A stretch of DNA of 64,000 nucleotides, from assembly GCF_025133575.1 (NCBI RefSeq), contig NZ_CP104011.1:3232965-3296964 (forward strand), written 5' to 3'. Within the stretch, counting starts at the first letter, position 1. Each line of letters opens with the position of its first letter. This DNA is from Pseudomonas sp. GCEP-101 (lineage in GTDB: Bacteria > Pseudomonadota > Gammaproteobacteria > Pseudomonadales > Pseudomonadaceae). The notes under the pieces were generated by a model. It was not told the origin of the DNA. It did no database searches and worked only from the letters and a program-made list of their open reading frames with translations. Below are positions 1 through 9,137 of the stretch, in pieces. The position numbers and the translations under genes are program-made.

Positions 1-856
1 TGGCGAAGTCCTCCGAGGCCAGCAGCTTGTCGAACGAGGCCTTCCAGAACTGGTAGTCCTCGTCGCTCACCTTTGGCCCGACGTAGAAGCCGCGCACCAC
101 CGGCCAGACGATGTCGTAGCCCTGTTCCTTGGCGGTGGGGATGTCGGCCATGCCTTCATCCTTCAGGCGCTCCTCGGCGAAGACCGCGAGCAGGCGCATC
201 TTGCCGGCGCGGATGTGCGGCATGGAGTCGGAGATGTCCGTGCTGCCCACCTGGATGTGACCGCCCAGCAGGGCCGTGGCGATCTCGCCGCCGCCTTCCA
301 GGGCGACGTAGCGCAACTGCTTGGGATCGATGCCGGCGGCCTTGGCGATCAGCGCGGTCTGCATCCAGTCCTGGCTGCCGACGGTGCCGCCGGAGCCGAT
401 CACCACCTTGCTCGGGTCGGCCTTGAGCGCAGCCACCAGGTCGCCGAGGTTCTTGTACGGCGAGTCGCTGGGCACGGCGATGGCGCCGTAGCTGGTGCCC
501 ACGGCAGCCAGCCACTTCACGGCGTTTTCATCGAAACGGCCGAACTTGCCCTGGGCCAGGTTGAGCAGCGAGCCGCTGGAGAAGGCGGTGATGGTGTTGC
601 CGTCGGCCGGGCGCTGGGCGACCACCGCGTTGTAGGCCACGGCGCCGACGCCGCCGGGCATGTAGGTGACGCGCATCGGCCGGGACAGCAGCTTGCCGTC
701 CACCAGGGCGCTCTGCGCCAGCTTGCAGGTGAGGTCGAAGCCGCCGCCGGGGGAGGCGGGGGCGATGCATTCCGGGCGCTTGGGCTCGGCCATCAGTTGG
801 CTGGCGGCGAGCAGCGTGGCGCCGGCGAGGGTCAGGGTGCGCAGGACGGTGGGCAT
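1..856 (-). CDS. tctC: Tripartite tricarboxylate transporter substrate-binding protein (TctC), C-terminus cut by window edge
   Basis: Periplasmic solute-binding component of a tripartite tricarboxylate (citrate-type) transporter. About 285 codons are visible from ATG at 856; the 3' end lies beyond the left edge. A signal peptide (about residues 1-23, ending near SQLMA) is followed by the family's ASPGGGFD-like segment, MPGGVGAVAYN and GSGGTVGSQDW. It follows the OprD-family porin by 27 nt on the same strand, so the two are probably cotranscribed, with the membrane subunits tctB and tctA expected beyond the edge. An AANAANAA motif precedes the start. The family is well supported; the exact substrate is inferred from the tctDE neighbours. 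Confidence 0.9.
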   Translation of the reverse strand, partial: MPTVLRTLTLAGATLLAASQLMAEPKRPECIAPASPGGGFDLTCKLAQSALVDGKLLSRPMRVTYMPGGVGAVAYNAVVAQRPADGNTITAFSSGSLLNLAQGKFGRFDENAVKWLAAVGTSYGAIAVPSDSPYKNLGDLVAALKADPSKVVIGSGGTVGSQDWMQTALIAKAAGIDPKQLRYVALEGGGEIATALLGGHIQVGSTDISDSMPHIRAGKMRLLAVFAEERLKDEGMADIPTAKEQGYDIVWPVVRGFYVGPKVSDEDYQFWKASFDKLLASEDFA

Positions 857-872
857 GGGGCAGTTCCTCTTA

Positions 873-880
873 TTGTTGTT
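873..880 (-). promoter_or_regulatory. Crc/Hfq catabolite-activity motif before tctC
   Basis: Read on the minus strand this is AACAACAA, matching the AANAANAA A-rich motif bound by Hfq with Crc. It lies 16 nt upstream of the tctC ATG, just before the AAGAGGAA ribosome-binding region. By analogy with characterised targets it would let Hfq/Crc block translation when preferred carbon sources are present. Short motif, so moderate confidence. Confidence 0.5.
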
Positions 881-883
881 GGC

Positions 884-2173
884 TTACCAGATCGCCAGGG
901 AGTAGCTGAGGTAAATACGCGTCTCGTCGGCATCGCGGGCGAAGCTGGAGCGGTAGGTGGCGTTGCGCACGCGCACTGCCACGTCCTTGAGCGGGCCGCT
1001 CTGGATCACGTACTTGATGTCGGTGTTGCGCTCCCATTCCTTGCCGTGACCGTCCATGCCGGTGATTCTGGCATTGTCACCGCTGATGTAGCGATTCATC
1101 AGGGTCAGGCCGGGGATGCCGAGCTTGGCGAAGTCGTAGTCGTGGCGCACCTGCCAGGAGCGCTCGTCGGTTTCGGCGAAGTCGCCGACCTGGACGAAGT
1201 TGACGAGGTAGGGGTTGCTGCCGTCGATGTAGGGGAAGGCGCTGTCGCCGCTCATCCGCTGCCAGCCGAGGCTGAACTTGTTGGCACCCAGGGCGTAGCC
1301 GAGCATGCCGTTGAAGGCGCGGTTGTCGATCTCGCCGCCACGCGCCTCGCCCTGGTCGTCGCTGATGGCCAGGCGCACATCGGCGCTGAATTTTCCAGGG
1401 CCCAGCGGGTAGCTGGCGAGCAGGCCGACGAAGTGCTGGCGGTAGACCTCGTCCAGTTGCGCGTAGTGGTAGCGGCCGGTGAGGTTGTCGGTGAACTGGT
1501 AGTCGCCGCCTGCCAGGTCGTAGTGCTTGCCCTCGGCGCTGCCGCCGGAGAAGCGGCGGTTCTTGTTGTTCAGCGCCAGGTCGGTGTAGTCGGTGGAGTC
1601 GCGGTCCTTGACCTTTTCCAGGCGCCCGCCGGTGAAGTTCAGGCCCGGCAGGTCGGTGGAGTTGAGCAGGCCGCCTTCGAAGGTCTGCGGGAACAGGCGG
1701 CTGTCGTTGGGCTGCAGGGTTGGCAGGTCGGGGATCAGGCTGCCGATCTTCAGCTCGGTTTCGGAGGCCTTGAACTTGGCGGTCAGGCCCAGCTTGCTGT
1801 ACTCGTCGGCGGCGCGGCCGTCATCGTGGGTCGGCAGCAGGCCGGTGCCGGTCCTGTCGGGCGAGGAGTCGAGCTTCAGGCCGAGCATGCCCATGGCATC
1901 GAGGCCGACGCCGACGGGGCCGGGGGTGTAGCCGGACTGGAAATCGAGGATGAAACCCTGCGCCCATTCTTCGCGCTTGGACTGGCCGGCGCCGTCGCGG
2001 AAATCACGGTTGAAGTAGATGTTCTGGGTGCTGAGCGTGGCGCTGCTGTCCTCGATGAAGCCGTCGGCTTCGCACAGCGGGGCGACCCCGGCGAACGCCA
2101 GCAGGGCAGGGGTCAGACAGCGGGAACTGGGCTTGGTGAAAGCCGGTGCAGCCAAAGGCCGGGCGGTGGGCAT
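884..2173 (-). CDS. opdH: OprD-family outer membrane porin (OpdH-like)
   Basis: A 429-residue substrate-specific porin of the OprD family. It has a signal peptide of roughly 36 residues ending near CEADG, then the typical early segment FIEDSSATLSTQNIYFNRDF, long tyrosine/aspartate-rich beta strands, and a C-terminal strand ending in an aromatic residue (SLAIW). Its position directly upstream of tctC and divergent from tctDE matches OpdH of P. aeruginosa, the tricarboxylate porin induced by cis-aconitate. It probably admits tricarboxylates for the TctCBA uptake system. Family assignment is strong; the paralogue name rests on context. Confidence 0.88.
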   Translation of the reverse strand: MPTARPLAAPAFTKPSSRCLTPALLAFAGVAPLCEADGFIEDSSATLSTQNIYFNRDFRDGAGQSKREEWAQGFILDFQSGYTPGPVGVGLDAMGMLGLKLDSSPDRTGTGLLPTHDDGRAADEYSKLGLTAKFKASETELKIGSLIPDLPTLQPNDSRLFPQTFEGGLLNSTDLPGLNFTGGRLEKVKDRDSTDYTDLALNNKNRRFSGGSAEGKHYDLAGGDYQFTDNLTGRYHYAQLDEVYRQHFVGLLASYPLGPGKFSADVRLAISDDQGEARGGEIDNRAFNGMLGYALGANKFSLGWQRMSGDSAFPYIDGSNPYLVNFVQVGDFAETDERSWQVRHDYDFAKLGIPGLTLMNRYISGDNARITGMDGHGKEWERNTDIKYVIQSGPLKDVAVRVRNATYRSSFARDADETRIYLSYSLAIW

Positions 2174-2188
2174 CTGTGGTCTCCGTTC

Positions 2189-2196
2189 TTGTTGTT
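2189..2196 (-). promoter_or_regulatory. Crc/Hfq catabolite-activity motif before opdH
   Basis: Minus-strand AACAACAA lies 15 nt upstream of the opdH start and just ahead of a CGGAG ribosome-binding site. The same motif occurs before tctC, so both visible genes of this uptake operon carry a candidate translational block by Hfq/Crc. Confidence 0.5.
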
Positions 2197-2342
2197 GTCG
2201 CGAAAGGGCACCACGCCGCCTTTCGCTCTGCTGACGGTCTTCGCCGTCGTCGAGTCCGCTGCTCCCGCCGTTGCGCCTGGGCAGTCGGCGCGGAAGAATC
2301 GGGGTTGGGAGGCGGCTCGTTGGCGATGCTAACGGGCTAAGC

Positions 2343-2389
2343 TTTCGCCAGGCTTTCAGTGTCCTTTCGCAGTGATTTCAGCGAATTTC
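2343..2389. promoter_or_regulatory. Five TTTC direct repeats at 10-11 bp spacing, candidate TctD operator
   Basis: TTTC begins at 2343, 2354, 2365, 2376 and 2386, giving spacings of 11, 11, 11 and 10 bp; the units read as TTTCGCC, TTTCAGT, TTTCGCA, TTTCAGC and TTTCCCC. Helical-phase direct repeats are the usual binding layout for OmpR/PhoB-type response regulators. The array sits in the opdH-tctD divergent region, 70 bp before tctD. Binding by TctD is inferred. Confidence 0.55.
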
Positions 2390-2458
2390 CCCCATTCACA
2401 GCGGCGCGCGGATGGGTAAACTGCCGGCCCGAACCTGTAGTCCGAGGGGTAGAAACCC

Positions 2459-3130
2459 GTGCGAATTCTCCTGGTTGAAGACCACCCGCAACTCGGTGAA
2501 AGCGTCGCCCAGGCGCTCAAGGGCGCCGGCTGGACCGTGGACCTGTTGCAGGACGGCGTGGCCGCCGACCTGGCCCTGGCCAGCGAGGACTACGCGCTGG
2601 CGATCCTCGATGTCGGCCTGCCGCGGCTGGATGGCTTCCAGGTGCTGGCGCGCCTGCGCGAGCGCGGCAAGACCCTGCCGGTGCTGATGCTCACCGCCCG
2701 CGGGGAAGTGCGCGACCGTGTGCATGGGTTGAACCTGGGCGCCGACGATTACCTGGCCAAACCCTTCGAACTCACCGAGCTGGAAGCGCGGGTCAAGGCA
2801 TTGCTGCGTCGCAGCGTGCTGGGCGGCGAACAGCAGCAGCGCTGTGGCGAACTGGTCTACGACCTCGGCGCACGGCGCTTCACCCTGGCCGAGCAGGCGA
2901 TGAACCTGACCTCCCGCGAGCAGGCCGTGCTCGAGGCGCTGATCGCACGTCCCGGGCGGGTGATGAGCAAAGAACAACTGGCGGCGCAGGTATTCGGCCT
3001 GGACCAGGACGCCAGCGCCGATGCCATCGAAATCTACGTGCACCGCCTGCGCAAGAAGCTCGAAGGCAGCTCGGTGCGCATCGTCACCTTCCGTGGCCTG
3101 GGTTATCTGCTGGAAGCCCAGGATGGCTGA
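2459..3130 (+). CDS. tctD: Two-component response regulator TctD
   Basis: A 223-residue OmpR/PhoB-family regulator. The receiver domain (about 1-115) shows VEDH, the phosphoacceptor in AILDVGLP (about D51) and the LAKPF lysine. The C-terminal winged helix (about 125-220) ends with the typical EIYVHRLRKKL and TFRGLGYLL segments. The start is GTG with an AGGGG element nearby. It overlaps tctE by 8 bp, so the pair is translationally coupled. It is expected to activate the divergent opdH-tctCBA operon in response to tricarboxylates. Confidence 0.9.
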   Translation: MRILLVEDHPQLGESVAQALKGAGWTVDLLQDGVAADLALASEDYALAILDVGLPRLDGFQVLARLRERGKTLPVLMLTARGEVRDRVHGLNLGADDYLAKPFELTELEARVKALLRRSVLGGEQQQRCGELVYDLGARRFTLAEQAMNLTSREQAVLEALIARPGRVMSKEQLAAQVFGLDQDASADAIEIYVHRLRKKLEGSSVRIVTFRGLGYLLEAQDG

Positions 3131-4529
3131 TCGACGCTGGGCCTTGCCCGGCACGGGCAGCCTGCGCGGTCGGCTGCTCTGGCGCCTCGGCGGCCTGTTG
3201 CTGGTGCTGCTGCTGATTGGCAGCGCGGCCACCTACTGGCGCGCCCGGCATGCCGCCGATATCGCCTATGACCGCACCCTGCTGGCCTCGGCGCGGGACA
3301 TCGCCGACGGCCTCTACGCCAGCGACGGCTCGCTGCGGGCCAACGTGCCCTACGTGGCGCTGGACAGCTTCGAGTACGACAGCGCCGGGCGCATCTTCTA
3401 CCAGGTGATCGACCCCCAGGGGCAGATGATCTCCGGCTACGAGAACCTGCCCGCGCCGCTGCCGACCACGCCGCGCACCGACGATTACCCCGCGCTGGCC
3501 AAGTTCTACGACGCCACCTACGAAGGGCAGGGCGTGCGGGTGGTCAGCCTGTTGCAGCCGGTGAGCCAGCCAACGGTCAACGGCATGGCGGAAATCCGCG
3601 TCGCCGAGACCCTGGGCGCCCGCGAGCGGCTGGCGCGCAACCTGCTCGCCGACACGCTGCTCAACCTGGCGCTGTCGGCCATCGCCGCGCTGATGATGGT
3701 CTGGTACGCGGTGAGCGCCGGCCTGCGCCCGCTCGACCGCCTGCGCGAAGCCGTGGAGGAACGCCAGCCGGACGACCTGCGGCCGTTGCCGGAGGTGCGC
3801 GTGCAGAAGGAGCTGCGCCCGCTGGTGGCGGCGCTCAACCATTTCACCGTACGCCTGCGCGGGCTGTTCGACCGTCAGTCGCAGTTCATCGCCGAGGCCT
3901 CCCATGAGTTGCGCACGCCGCTGGCCGCGCTCAAGGCGCGCCTGGAACTGGGCCTGCGCGAGCAGGACCCGCAGCAGTGGCGGGCGACCCTGGTGGAGGC
4001 GGTGCAGAACACCGATCGGGTGACGGGATTGGCCAACCAGCTCCTCTCGCTGGCGCGGGTCGAAAGTGGCGCCCGGGCGATTGCCGAAGGCGCGGGCGAG
4101 CGCATCGAGCTCGGCCAACTGGCCCGCGAGCTGGGCCTGGCGCTGGCGCCGCTGGCCTATTCGCGCGGGGTGGCGCTGGCCCTGGAAGCGGATGAGCCGG
4201 CCTGGGTGAAGGGGGATCCGACCCTGCTCTACGAACTGCTCAGCAACCTGGTGGACAACGCCATTGCCCACGCCCCGGCGGAGGGCAACGTGATCATCCG
4301 CGTGCGCTCGCCGGCAGAGCTGGAAGTGGAGGATGACGGCCCCGGTATTCCGGCGGAGGAGCGCGACAAGGTGTTCCGCCGCTTCTACCGCCGCCGCCAG
4401 CAGGGCACCGGCCTGGGCCTGGCCATCGTCGGCGAGATCTGCAGCGCGCACCGCGCGCGGATCGAGCTGGGGCAGGGCGCGCTGGGCGGGTTGCTGGTGC
4501 GCGTGACCTTCCCGGCGGAAAACGCCTGA
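3123..4529 (+). CDS. tctE: Two-component sensor histidine kinase TctE
   Basis: A 468-residue inner-membrane kinase. TM1 is about 20-35, a periplasmic sensor region about 36-175, and TM2 about 177-200. A HAMP-like linker leads to the dimerisation/phosphoacceptor helix with SHELRTPL (His about 261). The catalytic domain has an N box (NLVDNAIAHA), DDGPGIP and GTGLGLAIV. The ATG at 3123 overlaps tctD and was preferred to a longer reading that would run deep into tctD. It probably senses extracellular tricarboxylates and phosphorylates TctD. Confidence 0.9.
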   Translation: MADRRWALPGTGSLRGRLLWRLGGLLLVLLLIGSAATYWRARHAADIAYDRTLLASARDIADGLYASDGSLRANVPYVALDSFEYDSAGRIFYQVIDPQGQMISGYENLPAPLPTTPRTDDYPALAKFYDATYEGQGVRVVSLLQPVSQPTVNGMAEIRVAETLGARERLARNLLADTLLNLALSAIAALMMVWYAVSAGLRPLDRLREAVEERQPDDLRPLPEVRVQKELRPLVAALNHFTVRLRGLFDRQSQFIAEASHELRTPLAALKARLELGLREQDPQQWRATLVEAVQNTDRVTGLANQLLSLARVESGARAIAEGAGERIELGQLARELGLALAPLAYSRGVALALEADEPAWVKGDPTLLYELLSNLVDNAIAHAPAEGNVIIRVRSPAELEVEDDGPGIPAEERDKVFRRFYRRRQQGTGLGLAIVGEICSAHRARIELGQGALGGLLVRVTFPAENA

Positions 4530-4540
4530 ACCGGAAACGC

Positions 4541-4566
4541 GAAACCCGCTGGTGAGGGCGGGTTTC
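4541..4566 (+). terminator. Weak hairpin after tctE
   Basis: GAAACCCGC and GCGGGTTTC form a 9-bp stem with an 8-nt loop 12 bp after the tctE stop. No T tract follows, so it may be a weak terminator or an mRNA-stabilising hairpin. Confidence 0.45.
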
Positions 4567-4576
4567 GGTGTGGCCT

Positions 4577-4655
4577 GTAGGAGCGAGCTTGCTCGCGAAC
4601 CGAGCGTTCCCGCAACGCCGCTGCCTTGCGGGTTCGCGAGCTTGCTCGCTCCTAC
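4577..4655. repeat. REP inverted pair
   Basis: Two copies of the GTAGGAGCGAGCTTGCTCGC-type REP face each other (4577-4600 and 4631-4655), between the convergent tctE and HDOD genes. Such pairs are typical REP doublets of pseudomonads and fold into a long cruciform or mRNA hairpin. Confidence 0.9.
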
Positions 4656-4683
4656 GAAGAGCAGGGCTTCCGGGCGTTTCCGG

Positions 4684-5520
4684 TTACTGCAACATGCTCA
4701 TCGCCGCTTCCATCGCGGCGGAGAGGTCTTCGTCTTCCTTCACGTCCGCCTTCGGGTCCAGGCCCAGCTTGGCGAAGGCCGGAATGGCCGCCCAGTCCAG
4801 CTCGGTGTAGGGGTGCTGGCTTCCCAGGTAGCTCTGCAGGGTGGCGACCTGGACGATGTCCACGTAGTCCACCTTGGCCGAGTCGCGGCTGAAGTCCAGG
4901 TGCTGGCCCGGCACGGCGGCGATCGGCGCCGGGAAGTCCCAGGCCTTGAGGATGCGGTCGCCGATGATCGGATGGATGCGCTCGATCACGTGGTTGAGGC
5001 TGATGGAATCGGCCAGCAGCTCGCTGTGGTCCTCGGCGTAGGTGAGGATCGGCAGCACGCCGATCTGGTGCACCAGGCCGGCGAGGGTCGCCTGGTCCGG
5101 CGCCAGGCGCGTGTAGTGGCGGCACAGGGCGTGGCAGATGCCGGCGATCTCGGTGCTCTTGGTCCACACCTCGCGCATCTTGCGGTCGACCACATCGGAA
5201 GTGGCCTGGAACATCTGCTCCATCGCAAGGCCGGTGGCCAGGTTGCAGGTGTAGTTGATGCCCAGACGGCTGATCGCCATCTGCAGATCGTTGATTTCCT
5301 TGTTGGTGCGCAGCAGCGGGCTGTTCACCACCTTGATGATGCGCGCGGTCAGGGCGGCATCGTTGCCGATTACCTTGGCCAGATCCTGGATGCTGATGTC
5401 GGGGTTTTCCGCCGCTTCGCGGACGCGCAGAGCGACTTCCGGCAGTGTCGGCAGCACCAGTTCATCGTTGTCGATGGCCCGCAGCAGTTCCTGTTGTACT
5501 TTTTCGGCAAGCTTGCTCAT
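4684..5520 (-). CDS. HDOD domain protein
   Basis: A 278-residue cytoplasmic protein, almost entirely an HDOD domain (about 15-215). It shows LPTLPEVALRVRE, DISIQDLAKVIGNDAALTAR, VVNSPLL, and the family's TCNLATGLAM and LAGLVHQIG segments. HDOD proteins resemble HD hydrolases but usually lack the full metal-binding set; in Pseudomonas and Xanthomonas some act in signalling networks, but no specific role can be read here. An AGGAAA ribosome-binding site precedes the ATG. It may follow nearby ygfZ on the same strand. Confidence 0.85.
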   Translation of the reverse strand: MSKLAEKVQQELLRAIDNDELVLPTLPEVALRVREAAENPDISIQDLAKVIGNDAALTARIIKVVNSPLLRTNKEINDLQMAISRLGINYTCNLATGLAMEQMFQATSDVVDRKMREVWTKSTEIAGICHALCRHYTRLAPDQATLAGLVHQIGVLPILTYAEDHSELLADSISLNHVIERIHPIIGDRILKAWDFPAPIAAVPGQHLDFSRDSAKVDYVDIVQVATLQSYLGSQHPYTELDWAAIPAFAKLGLDPKADVKEDEDLSAAMEAAMSMLQ

Positions 5521-5565
5521 GGCGTTTCCTGTGAGGGGCGCCGGGCTCCCCGCCCGGCACGAAAG

Positions 5566-6501
5566 TCAGCGCTGGATCTCGCGGTCGCTGTCCAGAACGT
5601 AAGGCAAATCCAGCAGGCGCAGGGGCTGGTCGTCGCCCAGGCGCACATTGCCGTCGGCGGCGGCGTCGTCCTGCAGCACGGCCAGCAGCTCCACGCCATC
5701 TTCTGCACGGGCGGCCAGCACCACTTCGCCGACGCTGGTGCTGTGCACCGGCGAGAACAGCTCGCGGCCCGGTTCCGGCAGCTCGCCGCCGTCGAGTTTC
5801 AGGCGCTGCAGGCGGCGCTTGAGGCGGCCGAGGTACTGCATGCGCGCGACGATTTCCTGGCCGGTGTAGCAGCCCTTCTTGAAGCTCACGCCGCCCACGG
5901 CCTGCAGGTTGATCATCTGCGGGATGAACAGCTCGCGGGTGGTGCCGAACACTTGGCCGACCCCGGCGCGCACCTGGCCCAGCAGCCAGTCGTTGAGCTC
6001 GGCGTGGGCCAGGCGGGCCTGCAGCAGGTCGACCAGGGCGGCGGCGCGCTCGGCCGGCACCCAGAGTTCGACGCGGCCCTGGCCGAGACCGACGGCGATC
6101 AGGCCATCGGCCCGCGCCACCTGATCGGCGTCGCCGGACAGCTCCAGGCCCAGTTCGGCGAGGATGGCGTCCGCGCCGCCCAGGCCGAAACGCGCCCACT
6201 GGGCGCTGTCATCGGACAGCGTGGCCTTGGAGAACACCGCGTACTTCTTCAGGTCCGCCAGTTGGCTGTCCAGCAGGTCCTTGGCCATGGCCAGCAGGAA
6301 ACCGTCGCCCTCGGCGAGGATACGGAAGCTGGACGTCATGCGGCCCTTGGGTGTGCAGCGGGCGCCCAGGCTGGAATGGTCGGCGGTGAGGTAGTTGAGG
6401 TTGCAGGTCAGCTGGCCCTGGAGGAATTTGGCGGCGTCCGCGCCACGGACGGCGAGAATCCCTTCGTGATTGAGTTCGGTGTAGAAAGCAGAGTCGGTCA
6501 T
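5566..6501 (-). CDS. ygfZ: tRNA-modifying / Fe-S maintenance protein YgfZ (GcvT-like folate-binding protein)
   Basis: A 311-residue member of the YgfZ/GcvT family, which uses tetrahydrofolate and supports certain Fe-S enzymes such as MiaB. The diagnostic KGCYTGQE motif with its conserved cysteine is present, preceded by INLQAVGGVSF. The N-terminus contains GILAVRGADAAKFLQGQLTC-like sequence. The ATG at 6501 was preferred to one at 6534, because homologs begin near the MTDSAF segment; neither has an obvious Shine-Dalgarno. Divergent from sdhE. Confidence 0.88.
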   Translation of the reverse strand: MTDSAFYTELNHEGILAVRGADAAKFLQGQLTCNLNYLTADHSSLGARCTPKGRMTSSFRILAEGDGFLLAMAKDLLDSQLADLKKYAVFSKATLSDDSAQWARFGLGGADAILAELGLELSGDADQVARADGLIAVGLGQGRVELWVPAERAAALVDLLQARLAHAELNDWLLGQVRAGVGQVFGTTRELFIPQMINLQAVGGVSFKKGCYTGQEIVARMQYLGRLKRRLQRLKLDGGELPEPGRELFSPVHSTSVGEVVLAARAEDGVELLAVLQDDAAADGNVRLGDDQPLRLLDLPYVLDSDREIQR

Positions 6502-6670
6502 CACGATTCGCTGGAAGAAAGTTAGGGGACTCATGATAGAGCCCAGGCCACGCCTTGTCAGCGGGTGCCGGGGAGCCTGCGCATGCGTATAATGCCGCTC
6601 GGCTCGCGCCGTCCGTCGACTTCGCGAGCGCCACGCCGTATTCGCCCGCTGTTAATCGAGGTGCCCGCAG

Positions 6671-6925
6671 ATGACCGACGAAACCGAACTCAAACGCCTT
6701 TTCTGGCACAGCCGCCGCGGCATGCTGGAACTGGACGTCCTGCTGGTGCCCTTTGTCCAGGAAGTCTATCCGGGCCTGCCGGCCGAGGATCAGGCGCGCT
6801 TCCGCAAGCTGCTGGAATGCGAGGACCAGGACATGTTCGGCTGGTTCATGCAGCGCGGCGAGCCGGAGGATGCCGACCTGCGCATCATCGTTCGCATGAT
6901 CCTGGACCGTGTCCAGCCCAAGTGA
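6671..6925 (+). CDS. sdhE: FAD assembly factor SdhE
   Basis: An 84-residue SdhE (YgfY/CptB) protein, which promotes covalent flavinylation of succinate dehydrogenase. The family signature RRGMLELD occurs at about 15-22, followed by an all-helical small domain ([14 protein letters not shown]). Length is exactly in the family range. It overlaps the downstream YgfX-like gene by 17 bp, the classical sdhE-ygfX pairing. Confidence 0.92.
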   Translation: MTDETELKRLFWHSRRGMLELDVLLVPFVQEVYPGLPAEDQARFRKLLECEDQDMFGWFMQRGEPEDADLRIIVRMILDRVQPK

Positions 6926-7361
6926 GCCCTTCGAGTGCCGCTGGCAGCCGTCCATCGGTTTGCTCGCGGCCTACCTCGCCGCGCAGTGCGGTGCCGTCCT
7001 GGCGCTGCTGCTGGCGGAGATTCCCCTGCACTGGAAAACGTTCGGCCTGAGCCTCTGCCTGCTGCATGCCTGCTGGGTGGTGCCGCGGCGGATTCTATTG
7101 CGCGCGCCGGATTCGGTACGTGCGCTGCGCCACAACGCCGACGGCTGGCAGCTGTGGAGCGAGCGGGATGGTTTCCAGCCGGTGCGCCTGCTGCCGGACA
7201 GCTTGGCGCTGCCGGCATTGATCGTCCTGCGCTTCCGTCGTCCCGGCGACTGGCTGGCGCGCAGCGTCTGCGTCCCGGCCGATGCCCTGGCGCCGGAGTT
7301 GCACCGGCGCCTGCGCGTGCGGTTGCGCTTCAGCCGCAGTAGGTGGACGGCGCCAGGATAG
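6909..7361 (+). CDS. YgfX-like (CptA) inner-membrane protein
   Basis: A 150-residue protein with two membrane segments at about 17-37 and 43-60 followed by a cytoplasmic domain, matching the YgfX/CptA layout. The start is GTG inside the end of sdhE, so coupled translation is likely. Members are described as partners of SdhE/CptB in toxin-antitoxin-like or membrane-associated roles; function here is unproven. Its last 32 bp overlap the convergent 3' end of nadB. Confidence 0.75.
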   Translation: MSSPSEPFECRWQPSIGLLAAYLAAQCGAVLALLLAEIPLHWKTFGLSLCLLHACWVVPRRILLRAPDSVRALRHNADGWQLWSERDGFQPVRLLPDSLALPALIVLRFRRPGDWLARSVCVPADALAPELHRRLRVRLRFSRSRWTAPG

Positions 7362-8946
7362 TGTCGCGGGCCTCGGGCAGCAGGTCCGGATAGTCCAGCG
7401 TGTAGTGCAGGCCGCGGCTTTCGTGGCGCTGCATCGCGGACAGGATGATCAGCTCGGCCACCTGGGCCAGGTTGCGCAGTTCGATGAGGTCGCGGCTGAC
7501 CTTGTAGTTCGAGTAGAACTCGTCGATCTCGTCCAGCAACAGGCGCACCCGGTGCTGCGCGCGGGCCAGGCGCTTGTTGGTGCGCACGATGCCCACGTAG
7601 TCCCACATGAAGCGCCGCAGCTCGTCCCAGTTGTGGGCGATGATCACGTCCTCGTCCGAGTCGGTCACCTGGCTGGCGTCCCAGCACGGCAGCGCGACCA
7701 GGTCCTGCGCCTTGGGCAGTTCGGCCAGGATGTCGGCGGCCGCGGAGCGGGCGTAGACGAAGCACTCCAGCAGCGAATTACTGGCCATGCGGTTGGCGCC
7801 GTGCAGGCCGGTGAAGGTGGTTTCGCCGATGGCGTAAAGGTTCGGCACGTCGGTGCGGCCCTGGGAATCCACCACCACGCCGCCACAGGTGTAGTGCGCC
7901 GCCGGCACCACCGGAATCGGTTCGCAGGTGATGTCGATGCCGAAGTCCAGGCAGCGCTCGTAGACGGTGGGGAAGTGCTCGCGGATGAACTCGGCCGGCT
8001 TGTGGCTGATGTCCAGGTAGACGTAATCGATACCCAGACGCTTCATCTCGTGGTCGATGGCGCGGGCCACCACGTCGCGCGGGGCGAGCTCGCCCAGGGC
8101 GTGGAAGCGCGGCATGAAGCGCTCGCCATTGGGCAGGCGGAGCAGGGCGCCTTCGCCGCGCAGCGCCTCGGTGATCAGGAAGCTCTTGGCCTGCGGGTGG
8201 TACAGGCAGGTCGGGTGGAACTGATTGAATTCCAGGTTGCCCACCCGGCAGCCGGCGCGCCAGGCCATGGCGATGCCGTCGCCGGAGTTGCCGTCGGGGT
8301 TGCTGGTATAGAGGTAGACCTTGCTGGCGCCGCCGGAGGCAAGCACGGTGAAGCGCGCGCTGAAGGTGTCCACTTCGCCGGTCGCGCGATCCAGCACGTA
8401 GGCGCCCAGGCAGCGCTGGCCGTTCATGCCCAGCTTGCGCTCGGTGATCAGGTCGACGGCGACGCGTTGCGACAGCAGCTCGATGTTCGGCCGCTGGCGC
8501 GCCTGCTCCAGCAGGGTATTGAAGATCGCCGCGCCGGTGGCATCGGCGGCATGGATGATGCGCCGGTGACTATGGCCGCCTTCGCGGGTCAGGTGGAATT
8601 CGAAACCGCCGTCTTCGCGCCCCGGTTCATGGTCGCGGGTGAACGGCACGCCCTGTTCGATCAGCCACTGGATGGCCTCGCGGCTATGCTCGACGGTGAA
8701 TTTCACCGCGTCCTCGCGGCACAGGCCGGCGCCGGCGACCAGGGTGTCCTCGACGTGGGACTCGACGGTATCGGTGTCATCCAGCACGGCCGCGATCCCG
8801 CCCTGGGCCCAGAAGGTGGAGCCCTGGGACAGCTCGCCCTTGCTCAGCACAGCGATCTTCAGGTGCGCAGGCAGCGTCAACGCCAGCGTCAGGCCGGCGG
8901 CCCCGCTGCCGATCACTAGGACATCGTGCTGGAAATGCTGACTCAT
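7330..8946 (-). CDS. nadB: L-aspartate oxidase NadB
   Basis: A 538-residue flavoenzyme oxidising L-aspartate to iminoaspartate, the first step of de novo NAD synthesis. The FAD-binding [11 protein letters not shown] lies at about 13-23; [14 protein letters not shown], the active-site region [21 protein letters not shown] and [15 protein letters not shown] follow. The ATG at 8946 gives the usual family length; a longer reading to 9018 adds a tail absent from homologs. It is divergent from algU, as in other pseudomonads. Confidence 0.95.
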   Translation of the reverse strand: MSQHFQHDVLVIGSGAAGLTLALTLPAHLKIAVLSKGELSQGSTFWAQGGIAAVLDDTDTVESHVEDTLVAGAGLCREDAVKFTVEHSREAIQWLIEQGVPFTRDHEPGREDGGFEFHLTREGGHSHRRIIHAADATGAAIFNTLLEQARQRPNIELLSQRVAVDLITERKLGMNGQRCLGAYVLDRATGEVDTFSARFTVLASGGASKVYLYTSNPDGNSGDGIAMAWRAGCRVGNLEFNQFHPTCLYHPQAKSFLITEALRGEGALLRLPNGERFMPRFHALGELAPRDVVARAIDHEMKRLGIDYVYLDISHKPAEFIREHFPTVYERCLDFGIDITCEPIPVVPAAHYTCGGVVVDSQGRTDVPNLYAIGETTFTGLHGANRMASNSLLECFVYARSAAADILAELPKAQDLVALPCWDASQVTDSDEDVIIAHNWDELRRFMWDYVGIVRTNKRLARAQHRVRLLLDEIDEFYSNYKVSRDLIELRNLAQVAELIILSAMQRHESRGLHYTLDYPDLLPEARDTILAPSTYCG

Positions 8947-9137
8947 ACCCGGCTCCACAAAATGGCGCCCTAGTATATAGAAGGGGGCCACGGCACAATA
9001 CTGGCGAACCGATGACACCGAAGACGCCCGCGCTGGAGCGGCGGTCGCAGGGCGGGAGACATTCTTCCCCGCTCAAGCCGGCCTGACGGGCGCCGAGGGT
9101 GACATCGAAGTGATTGAAGGATCACGGCAAATCACCG

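Noticed and set aside
215..2332. Very long open frame (705 codons) on the plus strand opposite opdH and tctC
   Set aside because: It is the antisense shadow of two real GC-rich genes, has valine/alanine/glycine-heavy composition and no domain, and spans the divergent promoter.
4552..6525. 657-codon plus-strand frame over the HDOD and ygfZ genes
   Set aside because: Antisense of two well-supported genes; sequence is histidine/glutamine/alanine-rich with no recognisable family.
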